Positions 47,104-59,728 of a stretch of 64,000 bases of DNA are shown piece after piece (positions within the stretch are counted from its first letter, which is position 1; each line of letters opens with the position of its first letter). A program made the translations under genes and the position numbers. The notes beneath the pieces were generated by a model that searched no databases, had not been told where the DNA came from, and saw only the letters and a list, made by a program, of their open reading frames with translations. The DNA is from Mucor racemosus (lineage: Eukaryota; Mucoromycota; Mucoromycetes; Mucorales; Mucoraceae): positions 1,984,001 to 2,048,000 of the forward strand of contig JAPEHQ010000010.1 of the NCBI GenBank assembly GCA_027405735.1, given 5' to 3'.

Positions 47104-48751
47104 ATGGGAGATTCTTTTTACGGTTACCCTGCACATGCAACATCAAATATACAGCGAAGTGGTTATCAGGTATAAAGAGGAATACTTGCTTATTTCTGCG
47201 GTGCTGAATTTTCTTTTAACGGACATTTCGTACATAGTATGGATATCCAGTTTCTCCTGGCCAGGAACAACCAGGCTCTGATGTCTATGATCCATCATTT
47301 ACTCAACATGATATTGAGCATCCTAATCCCAATTATCCGCAGCCTCCCTTTCAATCACAAAACCAGCCTTCGACTCCAGGTAAACATTTGATTTTTTCGG
47401 CATCAGCCCAAGTCTCCCCTTTTTCTTGTCTTTGATCGGTTAAAAGGAAAAAGAAAACACCGTTTATAATATATATATTTAACCGTTTTAATTACATGTT
47501 TTAGTACCTTATGGTGAGAATTCTTTTAGCGAGGATAGCGATTTTTTCCTTCATGTAGATCCCAAAGTGAAAGATCACGGAACCCCTGATTTCAAATTGT
47601 CAAATTGTACGTTATTATTATCTTAATAAACATGCAGACAATACCTAACTAATCGAATATTCTCAGGTCAAGGGCGTAAGAAGGCTCTTTTAATTGGTAT
47701 CAACTACTTTAATACAGACAACGAACTCGGCGGTTGTATTAATGATGTACACAATATCAAGCAATTCATTACTTCCCTCTACGGCTTTCAAGAAGATGAT
47801 ATGGTTATTTTGACAGATGACCAATCAAAGGATACGAAATTTTACCCCACCAGAGATAATATCTTGGCGGCTATGCAATGGCTTGTTTCTGATTCAGAGC
47901 CTAATGATTCGTAAGGCCACATATATTCATTCGTTTTACTTGATTCAAAATACTCAAAAGAGGCATTTAGTTTCTTTTTTCATTATAGTGGCCACGGTGG
48001 TCGTATTCGTGATGAACATGGCGATGAAGATGACGGCTATGATGAGACCATATACCCTGTTGATTTTGACAGCTTTGAAGGAACTTCGGGACAAATTATC
48101 GATGATATGATGCATGATATTATGGTTCGACCTTTATGTAAAGGAAGTCGTTTGACTTGTATTTTTGACAGTTGTCATTCTGGAACAGCTCTCGATTTGC
48201 CGTATGTCAATAATTATTGTGCTTTAGTTTTATAAATATTGATTTATATTGCATAGATTCGTGTATTCCACTAAAGGTGTTATCAAGGACCAAAACCTTT
48301 TCAAGGACGCCGGGAAAGGTTTAATTTCAGCTGGTATGTCTTATGCTTCAGGTGATACTCAAAGAGCTATTTCTTCATTGATCGAGCTTGGTAAAGGCAT
48401 CTTTTCTGCTCGTGAAGTTGAAGAAGAACAAAGACAACGCAACTTTTCTGAAGCAGATGTAATTATGTTTTCTGGCTGTAAAGATGATCAAACTTCTGCC
48501 GATGCGCAAGAAGCCGGAAAGGCTACTGGAGCCATGAGTTATGCTTTTACTAGTAAGTGAATTGATTTGTATATTATGTGCATCATATATTAATTCGACC
48601 TTCAATTATAGCAACTTTAAGAGAAAATCCTAATCAGTCCTATCAAGCTTTACTGAATAGTGTTCGTGAAATTCTTCGTGATAAATACTCTCAACGTCCT
48701 CAATTGAGTGCATCACATCCTATCGATGTAAATCTTCAGTTCGTCTGTTAA
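47104..48751 (+). CDS. Type I metacaspase
   Basis: There are seven exons: 47104-47169, 47238-47379, 47505-47606, 47667-47910, 47971-48201, 48257-48552 and 48612-48751, giving 406 residues. A short Gly/Tyr/Pro/Gln-rich prodomain ([28 protein letters not shown]) precedes the C14 peptidase domain, which opens with [17 protein letters not shown]. The catalytic dyad is H193 ([10 protein letters not shown]) and C253 (FDSCHSG). The acidic calcium-site stretch [12 protein letters not shown] follows the histidine. No linker insert of the type II kind is present. The family cleaves after Arg/Lys and acts in protein quality control and stress-linked death in fungi. I set the fifth exon at 47971, not 47989, because only this start gives the conserved [10 protein letters not shown]. 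Confidence 0.93.
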
Positions 48752-50249
48752 GTATGTTCCTTTATCTTTTCAATTAATGGTAGAATAATCTAGATATCTT
48801 TGTAATAAAAAAGTTGTGGTTATTTCAACTAGTTTACGTGATTTAAACAATGTACGTTTTTGTAGTAATAATAAACTGAACTGCTTTATGTGCGTATTGA
48901 GAAATTAACGTAAATAAACTCAGGGCAGAAACAAGCAAGATTCATAAGTAGCTATATGAATCGCTAAACTTTTAAAATAAAAGACATACTCCAGCCTATA
49001 CAAGCCCTCTGAAGTATTCATGCCTTTTAGATAAAAAAAATTTAGATGTGGTTTTAGTCAAAATGATGAAAATAACAGGAATTCAGATACGAATTTCAAA
49101 AAAGCTTTACTTATTCTTGGGATTAAGTTTGGTAATAAAAATTTTAAAATAGTATTGCTTTGAACGAAATTCATACTGTGAGTCTGAAAAGTTCATACTT
49201 AAAGGCATTAAACTGCTTTCAATGACCTTAAATGCTCGATTTAGCCAATATTGCTGTCAGTCAGATGTAACAAAAATGCCGTGTTACCTTGGATAAATAG
49301 GCGCTTCAATCTAATTTATCTTCAAATGCGTGCTACATGCTTGGAATTATTGCATCAAATGCATAAATCAATTGACAACATACATAAGCTGCTCGCAATC
49401 ATCTATTTCTGCATAAAAATAACTCACATGTAGCGATTTTGAAGCTTCAAATTTATGCCTTTTTTGGCGGTTTTAGAAGCTTAAATGTACACCAAACAAT
49501 TGCTCTCGATCCGTAGTTGCTTGTTATTGCGATATCTCAAAAATTTTGGATTATGAAAAACACATTTCAAAATCCACCTCAAAACCTTTACAACCATGCA
49601 TTCAAATCATCAAAAATCAGTTTATGGCTTTTTTCGCGCGAAAAACGAAACTTTTCACTAAGATCATTATAGATGAAAAATGACCGCATTTAATATCCGC
49701 GTCGTTTAAAATTGTTTAATTAGATGTTACATATACAAAATTTTGATTTTAAGCGAAAACAAAAAAATGCGTATTTTTCAAAATTGTGCAATTTTTTTAG
49801 TGAAAAATGTTTTTAAAATTTACACCAATCGATGCATAGCACCAATTTTTACCAACTTTAATTAGTATATCAAGCTACTTTTGTTATTAATCTGTTGAGT
49901 AATCTGAAAAATGCGTAAAAAAAACTTTAAAAAATGTCCAAATCGATGATCTGACGAAAGAAAAAAAAAAGCGGCATTTGAAATATTTTTGGAGGAGGAG
50001 GATAAGCAACAGCGTTTATGTCAATTTGTACAACTTTCAATCACGTAAAAAGCTAAAACAAAACAGCTGGCGATGGCAGTAGATGCTTTTGATTACTACT
50101 TGAGGTGTAATGTTCTTGAAATATCAAAAAATATTTTAAAAATAGCTCCTAATTAAAAAATACAGATTGATTTAATGTACAGAACATTTGAGGAAGAATA
50201 AAAAAAAAAGGGGAGGGAGTAGGGAATACGTGAGGAGATCAAGAATCTA
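48752..50249. other. Intergenic, weakly repeat-like
   Basis: No gene is seen. AAAAATGTCCAAATCGATGATCTG near 49933 resembles AAAAATGTCAAAATTGATGATCTG of the CACTA copies, so a very old CACTA relative may lie here. Both strings are quoted in part: the shared core is GATGATCTG. The last 100 nt are the 3' flank of the ankyrin gene. Confidence 0.4.
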
Positions 50250-52188
50250 TTACTTTTTGGACCAAGCAGGAGCCCATCTTGAAAAGAATCCATTTCGTTG
50301 CTGTTGTTGATGCTGATTTCTTTCATCATCTTCTGATGAATCATCATCTTGACCTAGTATATTAGGAACCCCTCGTTTAGCAAATTGAGCGAAATTTTCA
50401 AAGCTAGGTCTAAAATCTATGCTTTTACGAGAATGACTATCTAATGAATGCCTTCCTACTTCCTTCCCAAAACCACTAAACCACCCTTTTTTTGCTTCTG
50501 CATTGTGTGTTTGATCTGTGATATGAGTTCTTTCGTGGGCTGTAGTAGCAGTAGTAGCATCTTGATGTAAAAACCGATATCGTACAAGGTCTGCTTCTGG
50601 TCCATTGTCCAATACAACAGATGGTCGTGGTAAAGGTTCACTGCTATAAGCTTCTTCTTCTTCATCTACTTCTTCGTCATCGTCGTCTTCTTCTTCATCA
50701 TCTAATTCACCTTCATAACCTTCTTCTTCATTATTAGAAGATGCTGATATGGAATCTGCTATTGGATTTACTGATGTACTGTTGTTGACAGCCATTGCAT
50801 TCTTCAATGCTGTAGTACGTAGTTTGTCTCCAGAATCAGTGGAATCGTTTCTTTTTGTGCTAATGTATGGATCTGATTGTTGGTCATCACTTGAAGTTGT
50901 AGATTGTCGACGATGGGTAGCAGCCGTGTCATCGTGTATTGCTGGCCGCCTTGAGAATTCTTGAGAATGCCTTTCTAACCCACCATATTCATTGCTACTT
51001 AAATTGTAAGCTCTTCTTTCCAATGATAATAAATAATTGTCGTCGTCGTAGTGATTTATAACGCCATATGCGTACCAATCAGGTTGTTGTCCATCGGCAG
51101 TAACTATAGCTTTAGAGGAGTAATCTGGATTGAATATACTCCCTTGAGAGGGAGATGTGGAATATGTAATTGCAGAAGAATCTTCAGAAGAACGAGGCGA
51201 TCTATCTCTATTGGGTATGTTGCGATTTTGAGATCTTTTGCTATTATTGAAATATTCCAAAGAAGTTCTTGGTGTTACTGGACAGGAATGTATTTCTTCG
51301 GTTAATGGTCTGTGCGCAGAAAAACTCCGCCTCGAGGAAGCATTAGATGGCTCAAGATTACTACTGTTTGTTGTGGATGATAAAGATGGAGTCATACTAA
51401 TAAAAGATGGTATATTTTGAGGGAGAAAATTATTATGTCCCTCAAATATCGAAGGTAAACTTGGTCTTCTAATTCGAGGTTGTTTATCAGAAGCAGTTCT
51501 TTTATGTGTCATGACAACTGAGTCAATTGATTTTCGAGCTCTACTTTCATTTTCATCATTGCTGCAAGACATGGAGCGATGTTTGTGTTGTACCTGGTTT
51601 TCTCTAGCTGCTTTCAACAGTTTAACTATTTCAGTTTCATGCTTTGCTTGTGCAACATCTAAAGGAGTAGACCCATATTTATCTTTTACGTCAATGCGAG
51701 CATTATTCCTGAGTAAAAGATCAACTATTTTAATACAGCCATTTGCGCAAGCTACATGAAGTGCAGTTGAACCTGTTGCACCTTGAACAGCTTGAGTCTT
51801 ATCAATGCTATGTTTCTTTGACCATCTATATAATATAAATGATAATATCATGTGAGATAATGAAAAAGAAAAATAAACAATTCTCACATCATACTTTTGA
51901 AGATTTACATCAGCACCTCTATCAATGAGATACTGTACAGCAGCTATATTATTATCACTTATACAAGCTAATTGTAATGGAACAAAGCCGTTAACAACTG
52001 AATCTATCGGGACACCATGGTCTAACGCGAATTTGACAAGCCCTATGCATGTTACAGATAAGAATTTTTTTTTTCTTGTAAATAATTAATAAATATTTAC
52101 CGACATTTCCAGTTGTTGCAGCCCAATGCAAGCCTAATAAAACGTCTTTTAGTTTCTCTTTTTTTGTATCGTTTGACGTTGGCAACAT
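50250..52188 (-). CDS. Ankyrin-repeat protein with long disordered acidic tail
   Basis: There are three exons on the minus strand, 52101-52188, 51895-52042 and 50250-51825, giving 603 residues. The first 150 residues are about four ankyrin repeats: LLGLHWAATTGNVG, FVPLQLACISDNNIAAVQYL, GSTALHVACANGCIKIVDLL and YGSTPLDVAQAKHETEIVKL. After that the chain is Ser/Asn/Arg-rich and likely disordered, with many SP/TP and RxxS sites (CPVTPRTSLEYF), a Glu/Asp run (EEDDDDEEVDEEEE) and a C-terminal WFSGFGKEVGRHSLD and GFFSRWAPAWSKK. The ankyrin block resembles those of fungal Akr/Nas6-like or phosphate-signalling proteins, but no enzyme domain is present. Likely a scaffold or regulator; no specific role is claimed. 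The frame upstream of the chosen Met (to 52260) translates an AT-rich leader. Confidence 0.85.
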
Positions 52189-53269
52189 TTTTATGCAAAA
52201 AGATATGTCATGGAAAAGAAGAAGAAAAATATTTTTGAAAGACCACACTTTTTTATTCATTTGCTTAATTAACTATCTAAAAATACCTTTTATGTGCACG
52301 GAAATATAATGCAATTTAGGCCCCGTCTTTGAAAGTCGATTTTGCTTGATATTCAAGACTTTTTCCAAGCCTTTAAAGGTAATTATTCAAGCAAAGTTTG
52401 TTTTAAAATATACCTTGGGGTCTTGAGTACATCAGTGTATTTTTTTTTTCTCAAAATTTGAGCATAAATTTTTATAGACACTGCCGGTTAAAAAAGTATT
52501 CAATGGCAGATGCTCGATGAAGAAATGCGGTATTTTATCAGCCGATGCGATATAAACAGCCAAAAAGCACAATTCTTATACCTGGAGTTATGGTTTCCAA
52601 TATAATTGCTAATTTACAAAGAAACAAAACGTATTCCGAATTGATTTTACATTTCTACGCTTAGTTATTGAATTTACGTGGCCTATTGCGAAATAACGTG
52701 GGAATACTACGCTGCGTATTTTCAATATTTTAGCAGTAAAGTTTCAAATGAGTTCGGAATACGTTGCATAAATTGAATATATTTTACCTTAAGGCCTCCG
52801 CTTACTCGACTTACTTATGCTTGCCAATTCATACCTGTTATAAGCACTTAATTCTATAAATCAAATACAAAACAGAAATGAGTATTAACAAAGTTTCGGT
52901 TTGAAACCTTTATTTGTAAGTTAGACTTAAATTATATGCAGACGGCATAAAATAGATAGGATATTTTAAGTACTATAGTAGCCTCTGTTGCTATGATGTA
53001 CTGAGATTAAGCTTTTGCCATTGAGTTTGCTCGTTTTAGGAGTATCTTCTAATGATAAAGAATGATTATTTATATTTTATTTTTTTGTCAAAGCCTAACA
53101 GTTACAATACAAAACCTTTAATTACTTTTCTTTCTAATTATTCAATGAAAAAATACACAATTTGATGATGTAAGGTTTTTTAATTAGTTACACACTATAG
53201 TTGACAAACTTTATTAACAGTCTGCTACACTCAAAAAATGTTACACTCCATACGTTAAAATAGATTTTG
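52189..53269. other. Flank of the ankyrin gene with Rep-e
   Basis: It contains the 5' flank of the ankyrin gene and the Rep-e copy at 52858-53019. No further gene is seen. Confidence 0.45.
52858..53019 (-). repeat. Rep-e, minus copy
   Basis: On the minus strand it matches 11843-12033, best across AAAGGTTTCAAACCGAA and the preceding TAATCTCAGTACATCATAGC-like part. Boundaries are approximate. Confidence 0.5.
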
Positions 53270-55355
53270 TATTTTTTTTGTAGATATCTGGTCGAGCAAA
53301 ATTTGAACTTTTAAAAAATTAAATCTTTATAGTTTTTAATCTTCAAAATTAGAGCGTGCACTCTTTTCTATAACTAACCTCATACTAAACATTTTAAGAA
53401 TATGTCTTAGACACTATTAAACAGATATGAATTGGTCGTATTTTGCTACCTGTTTCCAAATTCACATTATATCTCACAAAAGACTTAAAAAACGCGTAAA
53501 ATATATAGTTTTTCCTTAAAAACTAGGCCCAACTTTGTATTCCTACTCAGCTGCTTTCTCACTAAATAACACCAACAGAACATTATATGCCCATGAACCT
53601 GAGATGTTCAACCCTAATTTAAAAATAAGTACCCGAGAATATCCTATTTTTTGCAGTTGGTATTAATTTTAAAGTGCAAATGTTTCAGATTCTTATAAGT
53701 ATTTCACTGCTAGAAATTAAAAACTTTGAGTCTTCATATCTCTACGAACATTTAAGCGATACTAACTTTTTTTAATAATAAAACTTAATTGTTTTGAGGT
53801 GCTCTATAACGTATTTCAGTATGAAAAAATTCTGAGCCTTTTTAATTTTTTTTTCATTTTTTTGACATTTTTGCAGTAGATTTCAAAATATCCGCTAAAT
53901 TGAGAAGCATTTTTTTCCATTCATTTTATCAACCTCACTGAGTTCTTTTGGACCCAATTTAGTTTTTTTCAAAATATTAATTTTTCGTGAAGATATCCTC
54001 AAAAATGTGTACAAAAAGGTACCTCCATTTCTAGCTTCCATTTTCCCCTTGTATACCCTTATCCCAAATTCTGAATTTAAAAAAATTTAGACAAAAATAT
54101 TATTTTCTCTACGAAAAATGCAGCTAGAAAATTTTGCAATAGCTCGATCGATAGATAATTTTGCTGCACATTATTTCCATTACACCATTACTGATATTTA
54201 AAATATGCTTATAAAAATTGATGTGTATCTTCAAAAAATCTTAAAACTTTCAGTTGCATTTTACGCAAAATTTAATGTAAAACATTTGTCCAAATTTTAT
54301 TTATATGGATGCAGAATTTAAAACTGTACAGAAACTATTTAATACACTATGTTTACTTACTTTGTAATTCATGAGCTATCAAGCGATTTTGTTTTTTTCA
54401 TCATTTTCGATCATTCTTTTCATCAAATCAATTTTGGGACTCAGTTATCATAGGCTGTAAAGTGTAATGTAAACTACTACATTGATTATCTCGACGAAAA
54501 ATCAATATTTTTTACTGAAACAAAAAAATGTAAGGTAGCTTTGAGTTGGATATGTCCTCTGAATACAAAAAACTAACATATCAATTTAGGTGCTCAATTT
54601 TCAATAACCAATTTCAGGACAATCTTGGTCAATTTTGGTCAATATTTGACCACTGCAGTTATATTCTAGTATTATTATTTGTACTTTTTCGAGAAATATT
54701 AGTGGCCTATAGGGTGAAGATACATCATTTGAGAATATTTTACGTAATTCGTCTCAATATTGGGCGAAAACATTCGAAAACCATTTAAAAACCATCTGAA
54801 ACCTACATTTTACAATTGTAAAAAACCGACAACAAAAACCCTATCTATGTGAATTTTGATTATAACAACTTTCAACTTTAAATGAGGGTAGGAGGTACAA
54901 ATCTTTGACATGCTGATCTGAAAGGGCAACGTTTACAAACTACTGTATGTTGAGAAAATCATCGCCAAAATGCACTTATAGCTTACTACATGCTTTTATT
55001 GAAAACAGTTTGAATATGATTTCTATGATGAATACTATACTGATCCGAGTACTCTGCCACTCTTCACGAATATAGACAGCATGAATAGGTATTACAGATA
55101 TTTCAGGTACCAGCTTCCATAGGTCATGGTGCATTCGATAAGTTTGAACGACAAGTTGATTATCTGCTATTTACGCCTATTAATGTCAGTAAGCTCACTA
55201 GTTTTCGACAAATATGGACCCAACAAATGACCTCCTACCATTGCAATGGTAAGTACTTCTAGCATTAATTCACAGAATTACAAAAGGTTTAGCCATCCCG
55301 AGTTGCTGTGGAAATGGGGATATGAAAACTTGTACTTGTTTAACCTATTTTATAT
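53270..55355 (+). repeat. Rep-B long noncoding repeat, least interrupted copy
   Basis: This 2.1-kb stretch covers, without a gap, the parts found separately at 21460-22512 (first half) and 26138-26926 (second half), then joins the segment at 29940-30110 (GTCAGTAAGCTCACTAG, CAAAAGGTTTAGCC). It therefore shows the order of Rep-B before insertion of the LINE. Its right side is cut by CACTA copy C after TTTAACCTATTTTATAT. Confidence 0.75.
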
Positions 55356-55623
55356 CATTACGGCTGACCTGTGCTGCAACAAATGATTTCGTTGTGCCCA
55401 CTGAATATGGCTAAGATAACAAGATGCACATGGTCACAACAAGAGAAACTGCACACGAACGAGCACAACCCTAAGCCTGTATGTGCAGAATTATAGGTTC
55501 TGCCCATGTGCATGACATTAATCCCATGTGTGCATAATCGTAGAATTGCCCATAAGAGCATCATTATCCCTATTTGCGCATAATAATAAAATCTGACCAT
55601 GAGCATAATGAGCTGATCGTATG

Positions 55624-55921
55624 TGATTTATCGAAAGGTAAATCGTATAAAATTAATCAAATGAAAAAAGTACCGTTTTATTATGAGCTTCTAGAGGGGG
55701 TTTATATACTAATTGAATGAGTGTATTAAATGTGAGTGATAATATAATTAGAATGAGCATTTGGATATTGTGTGGATATATTGGAATCATGCTTCTATGA
55801 TTCAATAGTAGCATGATGATAGACGCATGGAATATGATCTTGCTTGACTTGCATGTTGAACATCATGGTTTGACAGATGTTCTAAATTGGTAATTCGGTA
55901 ATTCCTAATTCTGATAGATCA
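55624..55921. mobile_element. Solo LTR-like insertion, family b (298 bp)
   Basis: It starts TGATTTATC and ends GATAGATCA (short imperfect inverted ends). GTATG is duplicated on both sides (55619-55623, 55922-55926); copy A has one GTATG at the same place (ATTGTATGGGCAC). No coding capacity. An LTR is favoured by the TG...CA ends and the 5-bp duplication. Confidence 0.75.
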
Positions 55922-56700
55922 GTATGGGCACAAATTGGTTTGTACATGGGCATCATGCCGTTCTCAAAATTCCATTGCATTTTTTACCGGAATGGGTTTT
56001 TAAATTACATTTGCTTTTATTAATATAGATTATAGACAATACTACAATTCAATACGTTGTTGATGTAGAGCAATATATACAAAAGCCAATGTATTTACGA
56101 CTATCATCATTTGTAAATATGCTTTTAGCTTTAATGTTTACAGCAACAATGGTTTTTGCTCGAGCATAAATTAATTTAAGTAATATTTACTGCTTAAATT
56201 TATATGAAAGCCAAATCTAATATTATATATGTTACTTTATCACACATAAATCTTAAACAAATTAACCTTCTTTAAACTTACAATTTTAGTTTACGATTGT
56301 CAGCTGTAAAAAGATTTTTTTTCAAGTATACAGTTGCTACAATCGAAACTATGGTTATTAAACAAAACATTATATTATTATTTTTTTGTTTCCATATCAT
56401 TTAGAATTCTATCACTTTTCTGGAACATTTTGTGGGTTTGTAGCCAGTTCTAGCTTTTTATTAAGTAGATGATATAGATATAATTGCCTTCAATTTGATC
56501 TGATAATCAAGAAATATGTTCAACATTACAGTAGTAAATAATGATATTTGATCTTAAAATGCGGTTAAATGAAAATATCAGTCTCTAATATAGACTGCTA
56601 CCTATATAAAAATATTAGTCCCTTATATTAAAATGCGTATTCAGGTAAAAGAAAAGAATATCAGCTTGATAGTCTGATATGCCTTATCAAACGGTGAATA

Positions 56701-57226
56701 TGTTGTATTCCACCTACTAGTATCAACATTATCACCTTCTACAGTACCAATACATCTTACAATCTATTGACTACGACATGAATTGAAGTGCAAGTCTTGA
56801 TATCGGATATAAAAAACTCCTAGCGTACCAAGTTTAATCCAGTAATTACCAAGAACGCTTGGACCTCAATTATGGCACCATATTATTTCATATCAGCGGT
56901 TAATCAATCAAGTAGCTATCAAATCAACATCCAATCACACTTAGCGCAGCATTGAAACAATACAACTCACAAGCTCTGCAAGAACGGTTAAATTATGATT
57001 GATCCATTTCAATCCATATATTACTATCAAACAGATCGAATGGTTCAATAGTGCCTTAAATTACATCTCAGGATCGCAATGTCAAATCAATATAAAAGGC
57101 CATAATTTTATATCTAAATAAACAATATCTTGTTTTTATTATACAGTTAAAGAACTGATTCATTACTCATTCTTTTTTAATTGTATTTTTTTAAGTATTA
57201 TTTATCAAACCTGAAAATATACAGCA
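56701..57226 (+). mobile_element. Solo LTR, family a (526 bp)
   Basis: It starts TGTTGTATTCCACC and ends AATATACAGCA. GAATA is duplicated at 56696-56700 and 57227-57231. Copy A reads GGTGAATAATATCC at the empty site. A TATCTAAATAAACAATATC stretch near the 3' part may be the polyadenylation region. Confidence 0.88.
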
Positions 57227-58191
57227 GAATATATCCTTGAAATATGAAAACAAAAAGAAAGAAACAACACACGTATAAAAGGATTTTCAAGGCTTTTTAT
57301 TATTTAGCGCAACGAAAACCCTGCTAGATTGCACATTTCAGCCAATGTAAAAGCAGTATTGCAGCGCATGAATCATAAACTAAATAAAATAGACAATATA
57401 TGTTATCATAGAAACATGCATTTCTCTACCAGAAAAACCGTCTGTCATATCATACATTCATTAAAAATTGCAAAAGCGAACCCGTAGAGCCACGCCGTAA
57501 TTAAGCATAGCAAGATTGAACGGCTAAGTCTCTTATACTATGGTACAGTATATCTAAGATTTAAATAAAAAGGCGTTTTTTTAAACTTTTCTTATATTTA
57601 ACCATATACGGTCTGAAAATTCAGTATTTGTAGCGGACATTTTCGGGACTCATTTTATCCTTACCAACACTCATGATTTTGATCAAAAAATAGAAAAATC
57701 AAATTTTGATACCAAAATCAACATTTAAACATACTACATTGTGAGAGAAAATTGTAGCCATGACTAATACGCATTTTATAAAAGCTTAATATTAAATGTC
57801 AAGTAATGAAAATTTGTACTTTTGGCCCAAAATCAAATTTTTGGTTAAAGGATTTTCATTTAATATTTTGCAATAAAAATGTTTATTATTTTTTATTGAG
57901 CAAATAGAGGGCTAAATCCTGTATATGTACATGTTTTTTGTTTTTATAATTGGTAGTATAATTAACCCTAGATTTGCAAAATCAGAAAAAAAAATTATAA
58001 AATGTTAAAATTGATGATCTGGACAAGAATAATTTTCTAAATTAATATTCCGCTTATAAGCTTTGTGAGTCTTAAAAATAAGAGCTTTTATAATACTTGA
58101 AAACTTTTTCAAGAATTTACGATGCTGTACCCACTTGATTTGAGCTTATTACGGTAAATCTTTATACATGTTAATATTGTGTGGTAGTTTG

Positions 58192-58720
58192 TGTTGTATT
58201 CCACCTACTAGTATCATACATTATCACCTTCTACAGTATCAATACATCTTACAATCTATTGACTACGACATGTATTGAAGTGCAAGTCTTGATATCGGAT
58301 ATAAGAAACTCCTAGCGTATCAAGTTTAATCCAGTAACTACCAAGAACGCTTGGACCTCAATTATGACACCACATTATTTCATCCCAGCAGTTAACCAAT
58401 CAAGTAGCTATCAAATCAACATCCAAGCATATTTAGCACAGCATTGAAACAAGACAATTCACAAGCTCTGCAAGAACGGTTAATTTATGATTGATCCATT
58501 TCAATCCATAGATTACTATCAAACAGATCCAATGGTTCAATAGTGCCTTAAATTACATCTTAGGATCTCAATGTCAAATCAATATAAAAGGTCATACTTT
58601 TATATCTAAATAAACAATATCTTGTTTTTATTATACAGTTGAAGAACTGATTAATTACTCATTCTTTTATAATTGTATTCTTTTTTAAGTACTATTTATT
58701 AATCCTGAAAATATACGACA
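58192..58720 (+). mobile_element. Solo LTR, family a (529 bp)
   Basis: It starts TGTTGTATTCCACC and ends AATATACGACA. GTTTG is duplicated at 58187-58191 and 58721-58725; copy A reads GGTAGTTTATATGATG at the empty site. Very similar to the LTR at 56701, with scattered differences, so the two are separate insertions. Confidence 0.88.
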
Positions 58721-58795
58721 GTTTGTTTGATGATAATATAGCCTTACTTTATAATCATTGCGCTAGAGATAATCTACATTGAGCTTTAATCTTAC

Positions 58796-59043
58796 GTTTC
58801 CAATATCATAAACATAAATATGTCCATCATATCACTGAAACATATTGCCATCTTTTTATCCTCTTTATCCCAAGCCAATTTATTCAATACTTTACTAGAA
58901 CCAACTTAAGTACTTACAAATGGTTCCTTGGTATTTGCATCCAAATTTCATAAATTAAATTGACTGGTTCTATCTACAGTAGTATCAAACGTATCATCAG
59001 CCCGCCTTATGGTAAATATCAATCTAAAATCAGAAGCATCCCA
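58796..59043 (-). pseudogene. Captured WD40 fragment, dynein intermediate chain-like (copy C)
   Basis: On the minus strand it reads TSQFNL, a TGA, NLDANTKEPFVST, a TAA, then VGSSKVLNKLAWDKEDKK. A small insertion near GATATGATGG then breaks the frame, which resumes as HIYVYDIGN before a GTAAG. Both stops coincide with those in copy A. Confidence 0.6.
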
Positions 59044-59172
59044 TTATTGTCATTGTTATAAGCTATGAAAAGCTTGGTTTTTAATAATACATCAATTAAA
59101 TAAAACAAGATGATACTAATAGCATATGATGGTGAGTATTTAAGATCTAAGTAAGTTTAATAAAGTATGCTT

Positions 59173-59405
59173 TGTCGGTTTTCGAGGATATTAAACAGCC
59201 AATTTTGAAGCCAATTCCATTTCTAACTCATACTGAAATGTAATTCTTATAAATAGTCTTTTAAACCAAGACCTAGAAGCTCTTGATTCTTTCTTTTACC
59301 ATTAGTTTTTCTAGTGATAAAGCCTACGTTCTCCATGATAAATGTTACTAGTCTTTATTATTATTCTTTCTATAAATAAGATTGTATGTATCCATAAACT
59401 CTCAG
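59173..59405 (+). repeat. Rep-d, second copy (possible solo LTR)
   Basis: It matches 32955-33183. It starts TGTCGGTTTTCGAGG and ends AAACTCTCA. GTATG occurs close to both ends (59165-59169 and 59407-59411), but not directly abutting TG and CA, so a duplication is only suggested. Confidence 0.6.
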
Positions 59406-59728
59406 GTATGTCAATCAGCAAACTTTATCTTGATTCGATACATTTGATAATTAAAAGCCAAAATTATACTTGAGCCACCAGGTATCGCCACAAAAAATCT
59501 CGTACAGGTCGACGAAGCATCACAATTTGGATCATTTTTTTGTGTTCATAAACCTGAGCTCTCTCACACATTTATATGTATCTGCATGAACCATATTTCT
59601 GTCTGTTTAATTTAACAGAAATACATTGAGCGCCAACATTGTACTCGATAAAACGCCTTACTTTATTGCGTGTCAACACAACTAATTTGATGCTAGTTTA
59701 GCATCAGCAGTTGAATCAGGTAAATTTG
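59406..59728. other. Unassigned stretch between Rep-d and CACTA copy D
   Basis: No gene. AGCGCCAACATTGTACTCGA near 59630 looks like LTR-retroelement edge DNA, but no matching partner is in the window. Confidence 0.35.

Larger units (their letters stand above)
55356..59172 (+). mobile_element. CACTA-type DNA transposon remnant, copy C, with three solo LTRs
   Basis: It begins CATTACGGCTGACC inside Rep-B and aligns in order with copy A (8714-11220). Three blocks absent from A are solo LTRs at 55624-55921, 56701-57226 and 58192-58720, each with a 5-bp target duplication that reads as a single copy in A. The distal end carries the WD40 fragment. The right terminal repeat is missing; similarity to A ends near 59172 where Rep-d begins. 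No transposase. Confidence 0.75.
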
